A stretch of DNA of 64,000 nt, from NCBI RefSeq assembly GCF_001557875.1, contig NZ_LNRF01000002.1, forward strand, positions 186,001 through 250,000, given 5' to 3'. Under the pieces are notes generated by a model that was given only the letters and a program-made list of their open reading frames with translations, did not search any database and was not told where the DNA came from. Positions 55,065-62,639 of this stretch are shown piece after piece. Positions within the stretch are counted from its first letter, which is position 1. Every line of letters begins with the position of its first letter. Position numbers and translations under genes: made by a program. This DNA is from Vibrio splendidus (GTDB lineage: Bacteria > Pseudomonadota > Gammaproteobacteria > Enterobacterales > Vibrionaceae).

Positions 55065-57160
55065 AATCATTGATCGCTTTTTTCATCACCCTATCGCTAT
55101 GCTTTGCGAATATCGTGAATGCAAGCGACGAGTTTTCAGAGGCCGTTCAAGTCGGTGATCTTATCCAAGTCAACGTACCCGGAGAAAGTACCTTAAATAC
55201 TGGGTTCCAAGTTGATAAACGTGGCCGTATTACCCTTCCAGAAGTGGGTACTGTATTTGTGGCAGGCTATGACAGTGAGCAGCTTAACAAGGTCGTTTTA
55301 GAATCACTGGCTACCGCTTATAAAGATCTTTCAAACGCTTCGGTGTACGTAAAAGAACAGCAAATCATTATCTACGTTCAAGGTTATGTACAACAACCTG
55401 GCGAATACACACTAGCATTGGGTTCTAGTATCCAAATGGCGCTTTACGCTGCGGGCGGCTTACGTTCAGGGGCACAACTCGATAAGCTTATTCTTAAGCG
55501 AGGCGCTGACAAGATAGAATTCAACTACAAACGTTTCCTAGATTCAGGTGACGAATCAACGCTCCCCGCTTTGCAATCATTGGATTCACTGTTTGTACCA
55601 GCTTCCCCATTAGTCGGTAACATCGAGCAAGAGTTTGACGCTGCAAAGCTTGCTAACTCTGGTGACAGTGCTGACTCTCGTAATTCAATCAAAGTGTTTG
55701 GTGAAGTAAACGCACCGGGCTCATTCACTTATAAAGAAAACACCGACCTCGTCGACGTATTAATGCGTTCTGGCGGCGTGACTCGTTATGCCAGTGTTGA
55801 GCAAATCCGTGTGATCTCAAACAACACCCCAACGCTATTCAACCTTAAACGTTACTTAGATTCTGGTGACGAAAGTTTGCTTCCAATTTTGCGTCCAGGC
55901 GCAACGATTTTTGTTCCCAAGCAAGAAGAAGAGATCAAGTCTGGTGCGAATATGGTTTACGTAATGGGCGAAGTAGCCTCTCCAGGTGCCTTTGAAGGTA
56001 AGAAAGGTGCGACGTTTATGGATATCTTAGCGAACGCTGGCGGCCCGACCCGATTTGCGGAGTCTAGACAAATCCGCGTACTCAAAGCCGACGGCAGAGT
56101 AGTTAAATTTGATTTAGCGGCATACACAGAAGGTTTACCTAATTCTAACCCTCCTAGCATCAAAGCGGGAGACGCGATTTTCGTCCCAGAGAAAACAGAC
56201 ATGAACGAGAAATCATGGCTAAAGATCTCGCCGGATAGAGCTGTAAATGTAATTGGTGAAGTTGTTCGACCGGGACGTATTGAATGGTCAGATGAAATGG
56301 ATTTCATGGGCTTACTTGCTCATGTTGGAGGACCAACACTGCGTGCCGACACCACAAAAATAGAAGTGGTTACAGGTAGAAAGCTAGTGGTTTTCGACTT
56401 AGACGAATTTATTAAAACTGGAGCTCCACGTGACCAACTGCCCTTCATCCGTGCAGGCTCAATTGTGCGCGTACACGACTTACCTCAAGACCCTTCAGAC
56501 AACAAATCTCAATGGGTACGTCAAAGCTCAGATGCATCAATTTACGTGTTTGGCCAAGTTCGTTCACCAGGCCGGTACCGATTTACAAAAGACATGCACT
56601 TTCTAGATATATTGTCAGCGTCAGATGGACCAACGAAAGACGCCGACATTCACAATATTCGCGTAACCCACAGAGATAAGAGCTACTCTAAAGTGAGCAA
56701 ATTAAACTTATCTCTCTATTTCGAAACTGGTGATGAATCGATCCTACCAAACGTAACTGCCGGCGATACTATTTATATCCCGGAAAAAGATAAAAATTGG
56801 TTGGACACACCAAAAGAAAAAACGGTTCGTGTGCTTGGCGCAATTAATAATCCGGGTCGATATGTGTTCAATGACAACATGACGATTTTAGATATCTTGG
56901 CAGAGGCCTCAGGCCCTACTGAAAATGCTTATGTAGAGAAAATTACCATTGTGAACATGTCTTGCTGCCAAGGCCAAGCTCGTACCTTCGACCTTGTTGA
57001 GTTCAGCAAAACGGCCAACATCTACAACTTACCAGTGCTACGTGCCGGTGACACAATTTACATCCCAGATCGACGTGAGAGCTTTATGGAGAAAGCTCGA
57101 GTGGGCTTAGAAGACATACTTCGCCTAACGACAACCATTGTCCTAATAGGAGCTTTGTAA
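55061..57160 (+). CDS. sypC: Polysaccharide export protein SypC with six SLBB modules
   Basis: 699 residues. A signal peptide (cleavage near VNASD) and an N-terminal poly-export domain (VQVGDLIQVNVPGE, about 29-100) are followed by six SLBB modules starting near 104, 210, 299, 395, 493 and 588. Each has a G-x-V-x-x-P-G turn and a later GG/GP-T. Spacers repeat the pattern LDSGDES-LP-FVP. The C-terminus ends in a short hydrophobic stretch, as in Wza-type proteins. It should form the outer-membrane pore for the symbiosis-type polysaccharide. It is larger than Wza (about 379), because of extra SLBB repeats. Confidence 0.88.
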   Translation: MKSLIAFFITLSLCFANIVNASDEFSEAVQVGDLIQVNVPGESTLNTGFQVDKRGRITLPEVGTVFVAGYDSEQLNKVVLESLATAYKDLSNASVYVKEQQIIIYVQGYVQQPGEYTLALGSSIQMALYAAGGLRSGAQLDKLILKRGADKIEFNYKRFLDSGDESTLPALQSLDSLFVPASPLVGNIEQEFDAAKLANSGDSADSRNSIKVFGEVNAPGSFTYKENTDLVDVLMRSGGVTRYASVEQIRVISNNTPTLFNLKRYLDSGDESLLPILRPGATIFVPKQEEEIKSGANMVYVMGEVASPGAFEGKKGATFMDILANAGGPTRFAESRQIRVLKADGRVVKFDLAAYTEGLPNSNPPSIKAGDAIFVPEKTDMNEKSWLKISPDRAVNVIGEVVRPGRIEWSDEMDFMGLLAHVGGPTLRADTTKIEVVTGRKLVVFDLDEFIKTGAPRDQLPFIRAGSIVRVHDLPQDPSDNKSQWVRQSSDASIYVFGQVRSPGRYRFTKDMHFLDILSASDGPTKDADIHNIRVTHRDKSYSKVSKLNLSLYFETGDESILPNVTAGDTIYIPEKDKNWLDTPKEKTVRVLGAINNPGRYVFNDNMTILDILAEASGPTENAYVEKITIVNMSCCQGQARTFDLVEFSKTANIYNLPVLRAGDTIYIPDRRESFMEKARVGLEDILRLTTTIVLIGAL

Positions 57161-57849
57161 TGACTATTTCAGCAATTCAAGCAGAAGTAGAACAACTGTA
57201 TCTAGCTTCTGAACTTAATGGCCAAAAATCAATATGTGTGACCGCCTGCCATTCAGGTGACGGCGTAACGTCTATCGCGACGGCATTAGCGGAACGTTTT
57301 CTTCTTGCTGGTCACTCTACGCTTTATGTTGACCTCAATTTATACAACCCAGCTTTCAAAGATTTGAACATGTTAAAAGACAATCAACAGGGACAGTTAA
57401 TAGAACACGTTGAGTCTCATCGTCTGTTCATTGGTGTCCCTGCTCCTCAAGTGGCATCGACACAGCTCGCTTATAAAGATCCGACAGCGCTGCAAAACGT
57501 AGTGAATAAATGGTTAGAGAAATACGATAGAGTGATCATCGACACTTCGCCGCTTCTCAACATTAACAAAGGGAATATCCCTGCGCAGTCTGTTGCAAGT
57601 GCCTGTGACAGCACGCTTATGGTTGTCGCGTATGGTGAAACGTCAAGTCACCACTTAGAGCAAGGGAAAAAGCTGCTTGATGCGCAGAGTATCAATTTAA
57701 TGGGCTGTGTGATGAATATGAAACAAACACCTAGCTTTGCGCAAGAGCTCGTAAGACAACTCAATCGATTGAAATTTATTCCTTCTAAGTGGCGTAATAG
57801 CTTGGCAAACAAACTGTACCAAAACGAATTTTTGAACCTGCCAATGTAA
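57160..57849 (+). CDS. sypD: CpsD/Wzc-like polysaccharide co-polymerase ATPase SypD
   Basis: 229 residues, a cytosolic P-loop protein resembling the kinase half of Wzc. The Walker A region reads ACHSGDGVTSIATA, with Val-Thr-Ser where GKST or GKT is usual. LYVDLNLYNPAF is the Walker A' and VIIDTSPL the Walker B. A C-terminal Tyr cluster, which Wzc-type kinases use for autophosphorylation, is absent. It shares one nucleotide with the sypC stop. It may control chain length by nucleotide binding rather than as an active tyrosine kinase. Confidence 0.83.
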   Translation: MTISAIQAEVEQLYLASELNGQKSICVTACHSGDGVTSIATALAERFLLAGHSTLYVDLNLYNPAFKDLNMLKDNQQGQLIEHVESHRLFIGVPAPQVASTQLAYKDPTALQNVVNKWLEKYDRVIIDTSPLLNINKGNIPAQSVASACDSTLMVVAYGETSSHHLEQGKKLLDAQSINLMGCVMNMKQTPSFAQELVRQLNRLKFIPSKWRNSLANKLYQNEFLNLPM

Positions 57850-58392
57850 GTTTCTTGTGTCAATTTATGGCTGTCATTGCAAGCCTGACAGCCCCCATTC
57901 TATTGAACTTCGAACTAATCACCCCAAAACAAAATTGGGCGTTTTTGGCGAAACTATCGTAAGAAATAAGATTTTAAAAACTAATCAACGCATTTCACAC
58001 ACACCAATCAAGGTCTTACCACCTTCAAATCTCTCTAGAAATCAACAGCCCCACGTCTAACTTTAGTGGTAATGTGACACAGACAGTTAAAGTGCCATGT
58101 AAATAGCATCAAAGATGGAATTCGTACGAATATTCCCTAAGATTATAAATAGAGGTGGTTTTTGACGAATTTGTAATAGTTTGACAAAGTTATCCGATGG
58201 CTGTTGAAACACAGTGGATGAATTGGCAAATCACACTTCACTGACTTTGCACGTTTATCTATTCAAACTTCACCCATCTCTCCTTCTGCTCAAATGGTTC
58301 AAATACACGGAAAGGATCACCATCGAGCAATTTAGATAATCAATTTACCTTGGTTACCTTAGTTGTATTATTAAAGAGAAAGGAAACTCAAT
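57850..58392. other. 543-bp gap between sypD and proX, where sypE would normally start
   Basis: The only long frame here (57857-58060, plus) has no family features or ribosome-binding site. In V. fischeri sypE and sypF follow sypD. I cannot see their remains at protein level. A perfect 12-bp palindrome ATTCGTACGAAT at 58120-58131 could be an operator for the osmolyte transporter. The proX ribosome-binding site AGAGAAAGGAAA is at the right edge. Confidence 0.5.
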
Positions 58393-59385
58393 ATGAAATA
58401 CAAGTTAAGCTCCGTATTTTTGTTAGTAGCAGCAGCCAGCGGTAATGCTAACGCTGGAGAATGTGGCAGCGTAACAATCGCAGATATGAACTGGAACTCT
58501 GCAACACTGATCGCCAATATCGACCAATTCATCCTAGAACATGGTTATGGGTGTGATGCCGAACTTATCCCTGGCGACACTATGCCAACAGGCACGTCTA
58601 TGATCGAAAAAGGCCAGCCTGATGTTGCACCTGAACTTTGGAGCAACAGCTTAAAAGACGCATTAGATAAAGGTGTTGAAGAAAAACGTCTTCGCTATGC
58701 AGGTAAAGCACTTGTGAACGGCGGCGAAGAAGGCTTTTGGGTTCCTGCTTACCTAGTTAAACAGTACCCTGAAATGGCAACCATCGAAGGCGTACGCAAG
58801 AACGCTAGCTTATTCAAGCATCCTGAAGACCCAGATACATCTGCATTCTACAGCTGCCCAGCAGGCTGGAACTGTCAGATCAGCGCCGGAAACTTGTTTA
58901 ATGCTCTTGAGTTAGAAAATAGCGGTTTCACGATAGTTGATCCAGGCTCGAGTGCCGGCTTATCTGGCTCTATCGCAAAAGCTTATGAGCGTGAAGAAGC
59001 TTGGTTTGGTTACTACTGGGCGCCAACCGCTGTTCTAGGTAAATACGACATGGTTAAAGTCGACTTCGGCAGTGGCGTTAATAAGGAAGAGTTCCTCAAC
59101 TGTACCACCAAAGAAGATTGTGAATCGCCAAAAGCGACCATGTACCCGCCTTCACCTGTCCACACGATTACCACTGAAAGTTTTGCTTCACGTGCACCTG
59201 AAGCGTACGACTACTTTACTAAACGTGGTTTCACAAACGACAAAATGAACTCTCTACTTGCTTGGATGGAAGACAACCAAGCTGATGGTGAAGAAGCGAG
59301 TCTGCATTTCTTGAGTGAATTCCCGGAAGTATGGCATCCATGGGTTTCTCAAGAAGTAGCTAAGAAAGTTGAAGCAGAACTCTAA
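58393..59385 (+). CDS. proX: Glycine betaine/choline-type ABC transporter substrate-binding protein
   Basis: 330 residues with a signal peptide (cleavage near ANAGE). Aromatic residues for a quaternary ammonium cage are plausible in MNWNSATL, PELWSNS, GFWVPAYL and WFGYYWAPTAVLGKYD. The family is OpuAC/ProX. Cys pairs CPAGWNC and CTTKEDC suggest disulfides in the periplasm. It should capture betaine, proline betaine or choline during salt stress. It is separated from proW by 195 nt with a repeat and a hairpin. Confidence 0.9.
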   Translation: MKYKLSSVFLLVAAASGNANAGECGSVTIADMNWNSATLIANIDQFILEHGYGCDAELIPGDTMPTGTSMIEKGQPDVAPELWSNSLKDALDKGVEEKRLRYAGKALVNGGEEGFWVPAYLVKQYPEMATIEGVRKNASLFKHPEDPDTSAFYSCPAGWNCQISAGNLFNALELENSGFTIVDPGSSAGLSGSIAKAYEREEAWFGYYWAPTAVLGKYDMVKVDFGSGVNKEEFLNCTTKEDCESPKATMYPPSPVHTITTESFASRAPEAYDYFTKRGFTNDKMNSLLAWMEDNQADGEEASLHFLSEFPEVWHPWVSQEVAKKVEAEL

Positions 59386-59400
59386 CCAACAGACTTTCAA

Positions 59401-59470
59401 AGTATTTGAGTTTAACAAGTACTTACGCTTAATAAATACTTAGGTTTAATAAGTAAGTACGCTTCAACAA
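59401..59470. repeat. Four degenerate 17-18 bp tandem units between proX and proW
   Basis: Units resembling AGTACTTACGCTTAATAA begin near 59401, 59418, 59436 and 59453. They are diverged but in register. No function is evident. Confidence 0.6.
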
Positions 59471-59511
59471 TAGAATAGAAATAACGTCGCTATACTTGAT
59501 GTTATTCATGA

Positions 59512-59565
59512 TTCGGAGCCCTTTTCTTTGGCGATGTTCTTATCGCGTGGACAAGTGGCTCCGAA
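59512..59565 (+). promoter_or_regulatory. Nested hairpin in the proX-proW intercistronic region
   Basis: TTCGGAGCC (59512-59520) pairs perfectly with GGCTCCGAA (59557-59565) and encloses a second hairpin GCGAT-6 nt-ATCGC. It ends 15 nt before the proW ATG and lacks a U-run. It may protect the proX mRNA end or limit proW translation. Confidence 0.65.
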
Positions 59566-59580
59566 CTATAAGGATATAAA

Positions 59581-60480
59581 ATGGCTGACAGCAATTGGTT
59601 ATCAAGCTTTCCAGAGATGGAACGTGCTGATTTACGAACCATAAAAAAGACGCTAGATGGCGCATACCGTGAATTTTCCCGCGAATACGGTGAAATGATT
59701 GAATCTCTCTTTGACCCTCTTCTTTCATTCCTTGTTTGGTTTGAAAAGCTCCTTATTTCAACGCCTTGGATTATTGTCCTTGCCGTGTGTACCAGCCTTG
59801 TCTACGCAGCCAGTCGTTCCTGGAAACTGGCTGTAGGTTGTGTCGTTTCTCTGCTTCTCATTGGTTATTTTGGAATGTGGGAAGACACTATGCGGACGCT
59901 CAGTATTATCACTGTGTGTACCTTGGTTTCGATATTGTTAGGCATTCCGATTGGCATTGCGATGGCTCGCTCAAATCGAGCGCAATCTATCGTTACGCCG
60001 ATGCTCGATATCATGCAAACCATGCCTGCATTCGTTTACTTGATTCCAGTGGTAATGCTATTAGGTATTGGTAAAATTCCAGGGCTAATCGCCGTGGTTA
60101 TCTACGCGATTCCACCTGTGATTCGTTTAACTAACCTAGGCATACGCCTAGTCGATAAGGAAGTACTTGAAGCCGCTACAGCCTTTGGTGCTAGTAAAAA
60201 ACAACGTTTATGGGGTGTTCAACTTCCTCTAGCTATGCCAACGATCATGGCGGGTATCAACCAAACTATCATGATGGCACTGTCTATGGTTGTTATCGCA
60301 TCAATGATTGGTGTTAAAGGCCTAGGACAACCGGTTCTTAAGTCTATTACCAACCAGTACTTCACATTAGGCTTGATGAATGGTTTCGCCATTGTTGCCC
60401 TAGCAATCCTTTTTGACCGCGCTTCTCAGGCGTACGCAAGAAGAACCAATGCGCATTTAGGAGGATTCAAGCATGACTAA
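59581..60480 (+). CDS. proW: Glycine betaine/proline ABC transporter permease
   Basis: 299 residues. A hydrophilic N-terminal region (about 1-55) precedes six or so hydrophobic helices. MQTMPAFVYLIPVVMLLGIGKIPG (diagnostic start MQTMPAFVYLIP) and the EAA-type EVLEAATAFGASKKQRLWGVQLPLA (diagnostic part EAATAFGAS) are typical of ProW. It overlaps proV by 8 nt. Confidence 0.92.
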   Translation: MADSNWLSSFPEMERADLRTIKKTLDGAYREFSREYGEMIESLFDPLLSFLVWFEKLLISTPWIIVLAVCTSLVYAASRSWKLAVGCVVSLLLIGYFGMWEDTMRTLSIITVCTLVSILLGIPIGIAMARSNRAQSIVTPMLDIMQTMPAFVYLIPVVMLLGIGKIPGLIAVVIYAIPPVIRLTNLGIRLVDKEVLEAATAFGASKKQRLWGVQLPLAMPTIMAGINQTIMMALSMVVIASMIGVKGLGQPVLKSITNQYFTLGLMNGFAIVALAILFDRASQAYARRTNAHLGGFKHD

Positions 60481-61705
60481 ACCATTGATTGAGATTAGTG
60501 GCCTATACAAAGTGTTTGGACCGAAACCAATGTCTGTTATAAACCGAGTTCAGAACGGCGAACACAAAGATCAGATTCTTGCGGATACGGGTCATACCGT
60601 TGGTCTGAAAGAGATCAACCTCGAGATTAACCGCGGCGAAATCTTCGTTATCATGGGACTTTCTGGCTCGGGTAAATCGACGCTGATTCGCCACTTCAAC
60701 CGTTTGATTGACCCGACTCAAGGTAAGATCATGGTTGAAGGCATTGATGTAATGAGCCTCAACACCAAAGAGCTAGAAGAGTTCCGTCGTCATAAAATGT
60801 CGATGGTATTCCAACGTTTTGGTTTAATGCCTCATCGCACTGTGGTTGAAAACGTTGCGTACGGGTTGGAAGTGCAAGGTATCAAAAAAGAAGACCGTTT
60901 AGCGAAAGCCAACGAATGGTTAGAAACCGTGGGTTTGAAAGGTTACGGAAAGCAATACCCTGCCCAACTTTCAGGAGGTCAGCAACAACGTGTCGGCCTG
61001 TCTCGCGCTCTGTGTACTAACGCTGAAATCTTGTTAATGGATGAAGCCTTTTCGGCGCTCGATCCATTGATCAGAAGTGAAATGCAAGATCAGCTTATCG
61101 AACTTCAAGAGAAGCTTCATAAGACGATAGTTTTCATCACCCACGATCTGGACGAAGCACTTCGCCTCGGCGATAGAATCGCAATTTTGAAAGACGGTGA
61201 GCTGGTACAACAAGGCACGCCACATGAAATTCTTCTTAACCCTGCTGATGACTACGTAGAAGCGTTTGTTAAAGACGTAAACCGTGCCCGTGCATTGACC
61301 GTTGAAACGGTTATGCAGCCTCCTCTCTATCGAATTACATCAGAAACGATAGAAGGTGCTCTGGCGCAAATGAAGATGCTGAAAAACGATTACGCTTATC
61401 ACGTAACGGATGATGGCTATCAAGGGTTAGTGACTCAAGAGAGCCTACAAGACGCCGTTGAAGATGCATCTATACATGATTTCAGCGAAGAAATATACGA
61501 AGAAGTTCCGGCTATTTTACCTGATGCCGTGATTGAAGAAGTTCTACCAGACACAATGTCTTGTGACTACTCTCTTCCGGTTGTCGACGAAGACGGTAAC
61601 TTGAAAGGTGAACTGGAGAGAAGCGCTGTTGCTGATATCTTCTCTGAAAGTAGCGAGGAAGAAGTAGAAACCGACCCAAAGCTAAAGATTGATAAAGCTT
61701 CCTAG
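60473..61705 (+). CDS. proV: Glycine betaine/proline ABC transporter ATP-binding protein
   Basis: 410 residues. Walker A GLSGSGKST near 62-70, signature [11 protein letters not shown] and Walker B LLMDEAFSALD are clear. The C-terminal part (about 270-385) corresponds to the paired CBS region of ProV and is followed by an acidic tail (SESSEEEVETDPK). It energises osmolyte uptake; the CBS-like region and tail probably sense ionic strength. A strong terminator follows. Confidence 0.92.
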   Translation: MTKPLIEISGLYKVFGPKPMSVINRVQNGEHKDQILADTGHTVGLKEINLEINRGEIFVIMGLSGSGKSTLIRHFNRLIDPTQGKIMVEGIDVMSLNTKELEEFRRHKMSMVFQRFGLMPHRTVVENVAYGLEVQGIKKEDRLAKANEWLETVGLKGYGKQYPAQLSGGQQQRVGLSRALCTNAEILLMDEAFSALDPLIRSEMQDQLIELQEKLHKTIVFITHDLDEALRLGDRIAILKDGELVQQGTPHEILLNPADDYVEAFVKDVNRARALTVETVMQPPLYRITSETIEGALAQMKMLKNDYAYHVTDDGYQGLVTQESLQDAVEDASIHDFSEEIYEEVPAILPDAVIEEVLPDTMSCDYSLPVVDEDGNLKGELERSAVADIFSESSEEEVETDPKLKIDKAS

Positions 61706-61755
61706 TCCTACGAATGGTTATTTTGAATCTAGTCTAAATCACTTAACTCGATCTA

Positions 61756-61796
61756 AGGCCACTGCAGTTATATAACAGCAGTGGTCTTTTTATTTG
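61756..61796 (+). terminator. Terminator of the proXWV operon
   Basis: AGGCCACTGC (61756-61765) pairs with GCAGTGGTCTT (61778-61788) with one G-U pair and an inner GTTAT/ATAAC helix. A U-rich run follows. Confidence 0.8.
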
Positions 61797-62035
61797 TATT
61801 CCCTTAGTCCTGTCCTCTCCCAGTAACTTACTCTCTATAGGCACCTAAGTTTATATTTCATAAGAGAAAACAAAATTAAATCAGTCCGTTAAGTTTGTCA
61901 CAAACCCAGTAACAAGATGAGTGAGATACTAATTAATTGCTCTGTTTATACAGCAACCAGTTGAAATTATTCTAAAAAATGACTAGTACTTATTAGTATT
62001 CACGGGTATTAGGCTCAACAAAAGGACTTAGTTTG
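61797..62035 (+). promoter_or_regulatory. Upstream region of the Hpt gene
   Basis: The gap from proV to the Hpt gene is 330 bp. After the terminator this AT-rich part must carry the promoter. Unlike sypA, I see no TTCTCA-N3-TG site. AAAAGGA at 62020-62026 is the ribosome-binding site. Confidence 0.4.
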
Positions 62036-62440
62036 ATGAACTCCATTCAAGCGTCAGACACAACTGCAGGTCTCTGCTCACAAGAAGTTAGCAATCTTGT
62101 TGATGAAAGCGTTCTAGAGCAAATGATTCGAGATACAAGTGCGGATATTATCCCGATCTTGATCGACCATTATGTCGAAGAATCACAAACACGCTTGATA
62201 GCAATAAAAGATGCTGCCACTCAAAAAGACGCGCAAACACTTGAATTCGAGGTTCACACTCTCGGCAGCACGGCACTTTCATTAGGTAACCGCCCTTTGG
62301 GGGAGTTATCTCGCGCTTTAGAAAAGCTATGTTTTGAACAGAGTCATGATTCGGCATTTCTACAAGTTGAGGAGTTATTAGAACTCGCTGAGCGTTCGAT
62401 CAATGCCTTGCTAGAACGGAAAGAAGCAGGGTTCAATTAG
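62036..62440 (+). CDS. Free-standing histidine phosphotransfer (Hpt) protein beside sypG
   Basis: 134 residues from the ATG at 62036 (a TTG directly before it is less likely). An all-helical Hpt domain fills residues about 25-125, with the phospho-acceptor His74 in FEVHTLGSTALSLG. No kinase, receiver or membrane part is attached. In V. fischeri the hybrid kinase SypF ends in an Hpt domain that activates SypG. Here the Hpt lies alone at the equivalent spot, so it probably receives phosphate from a kinase coded elsewhere. Confidence 0.85.
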   Translation: MNSIQASDTTAGLCSQEVSNLVDESVLEQMIRDTSADIIPILIDHYVEESQTRLIAIKDAATQKDAQTLEFEVHTLGSTALSLGNRPLGELSRALEKLCFEQSHDSAFLQVEELLELAERSINALLERKEAGFN

Positions 62441-62639
62441 CTCATCCGGATCAGATTACAACTGTCTGTATAACCGTAATGAAGAGATGTTCCATCATGA
62501 TCAGCAACGTGAGGAATTCTACTGATAGCGTCTTAAGAGATTGCATGCGGTAGATAACAAATACAGAAGACTCGTATTGATGGTTGCATATCACTATGTT
62601 ATTGATTGATTAGGATAAAAGTTTCAAAAGGAATATACA

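Noticed and set aside
57857..58060. 67-codon plus-strand frame after sypD
   Set aside because: No ribosome-binding site, no recognisable domain and a composition unlike neighbouring proteins; it does not resemble a SypE remnant.
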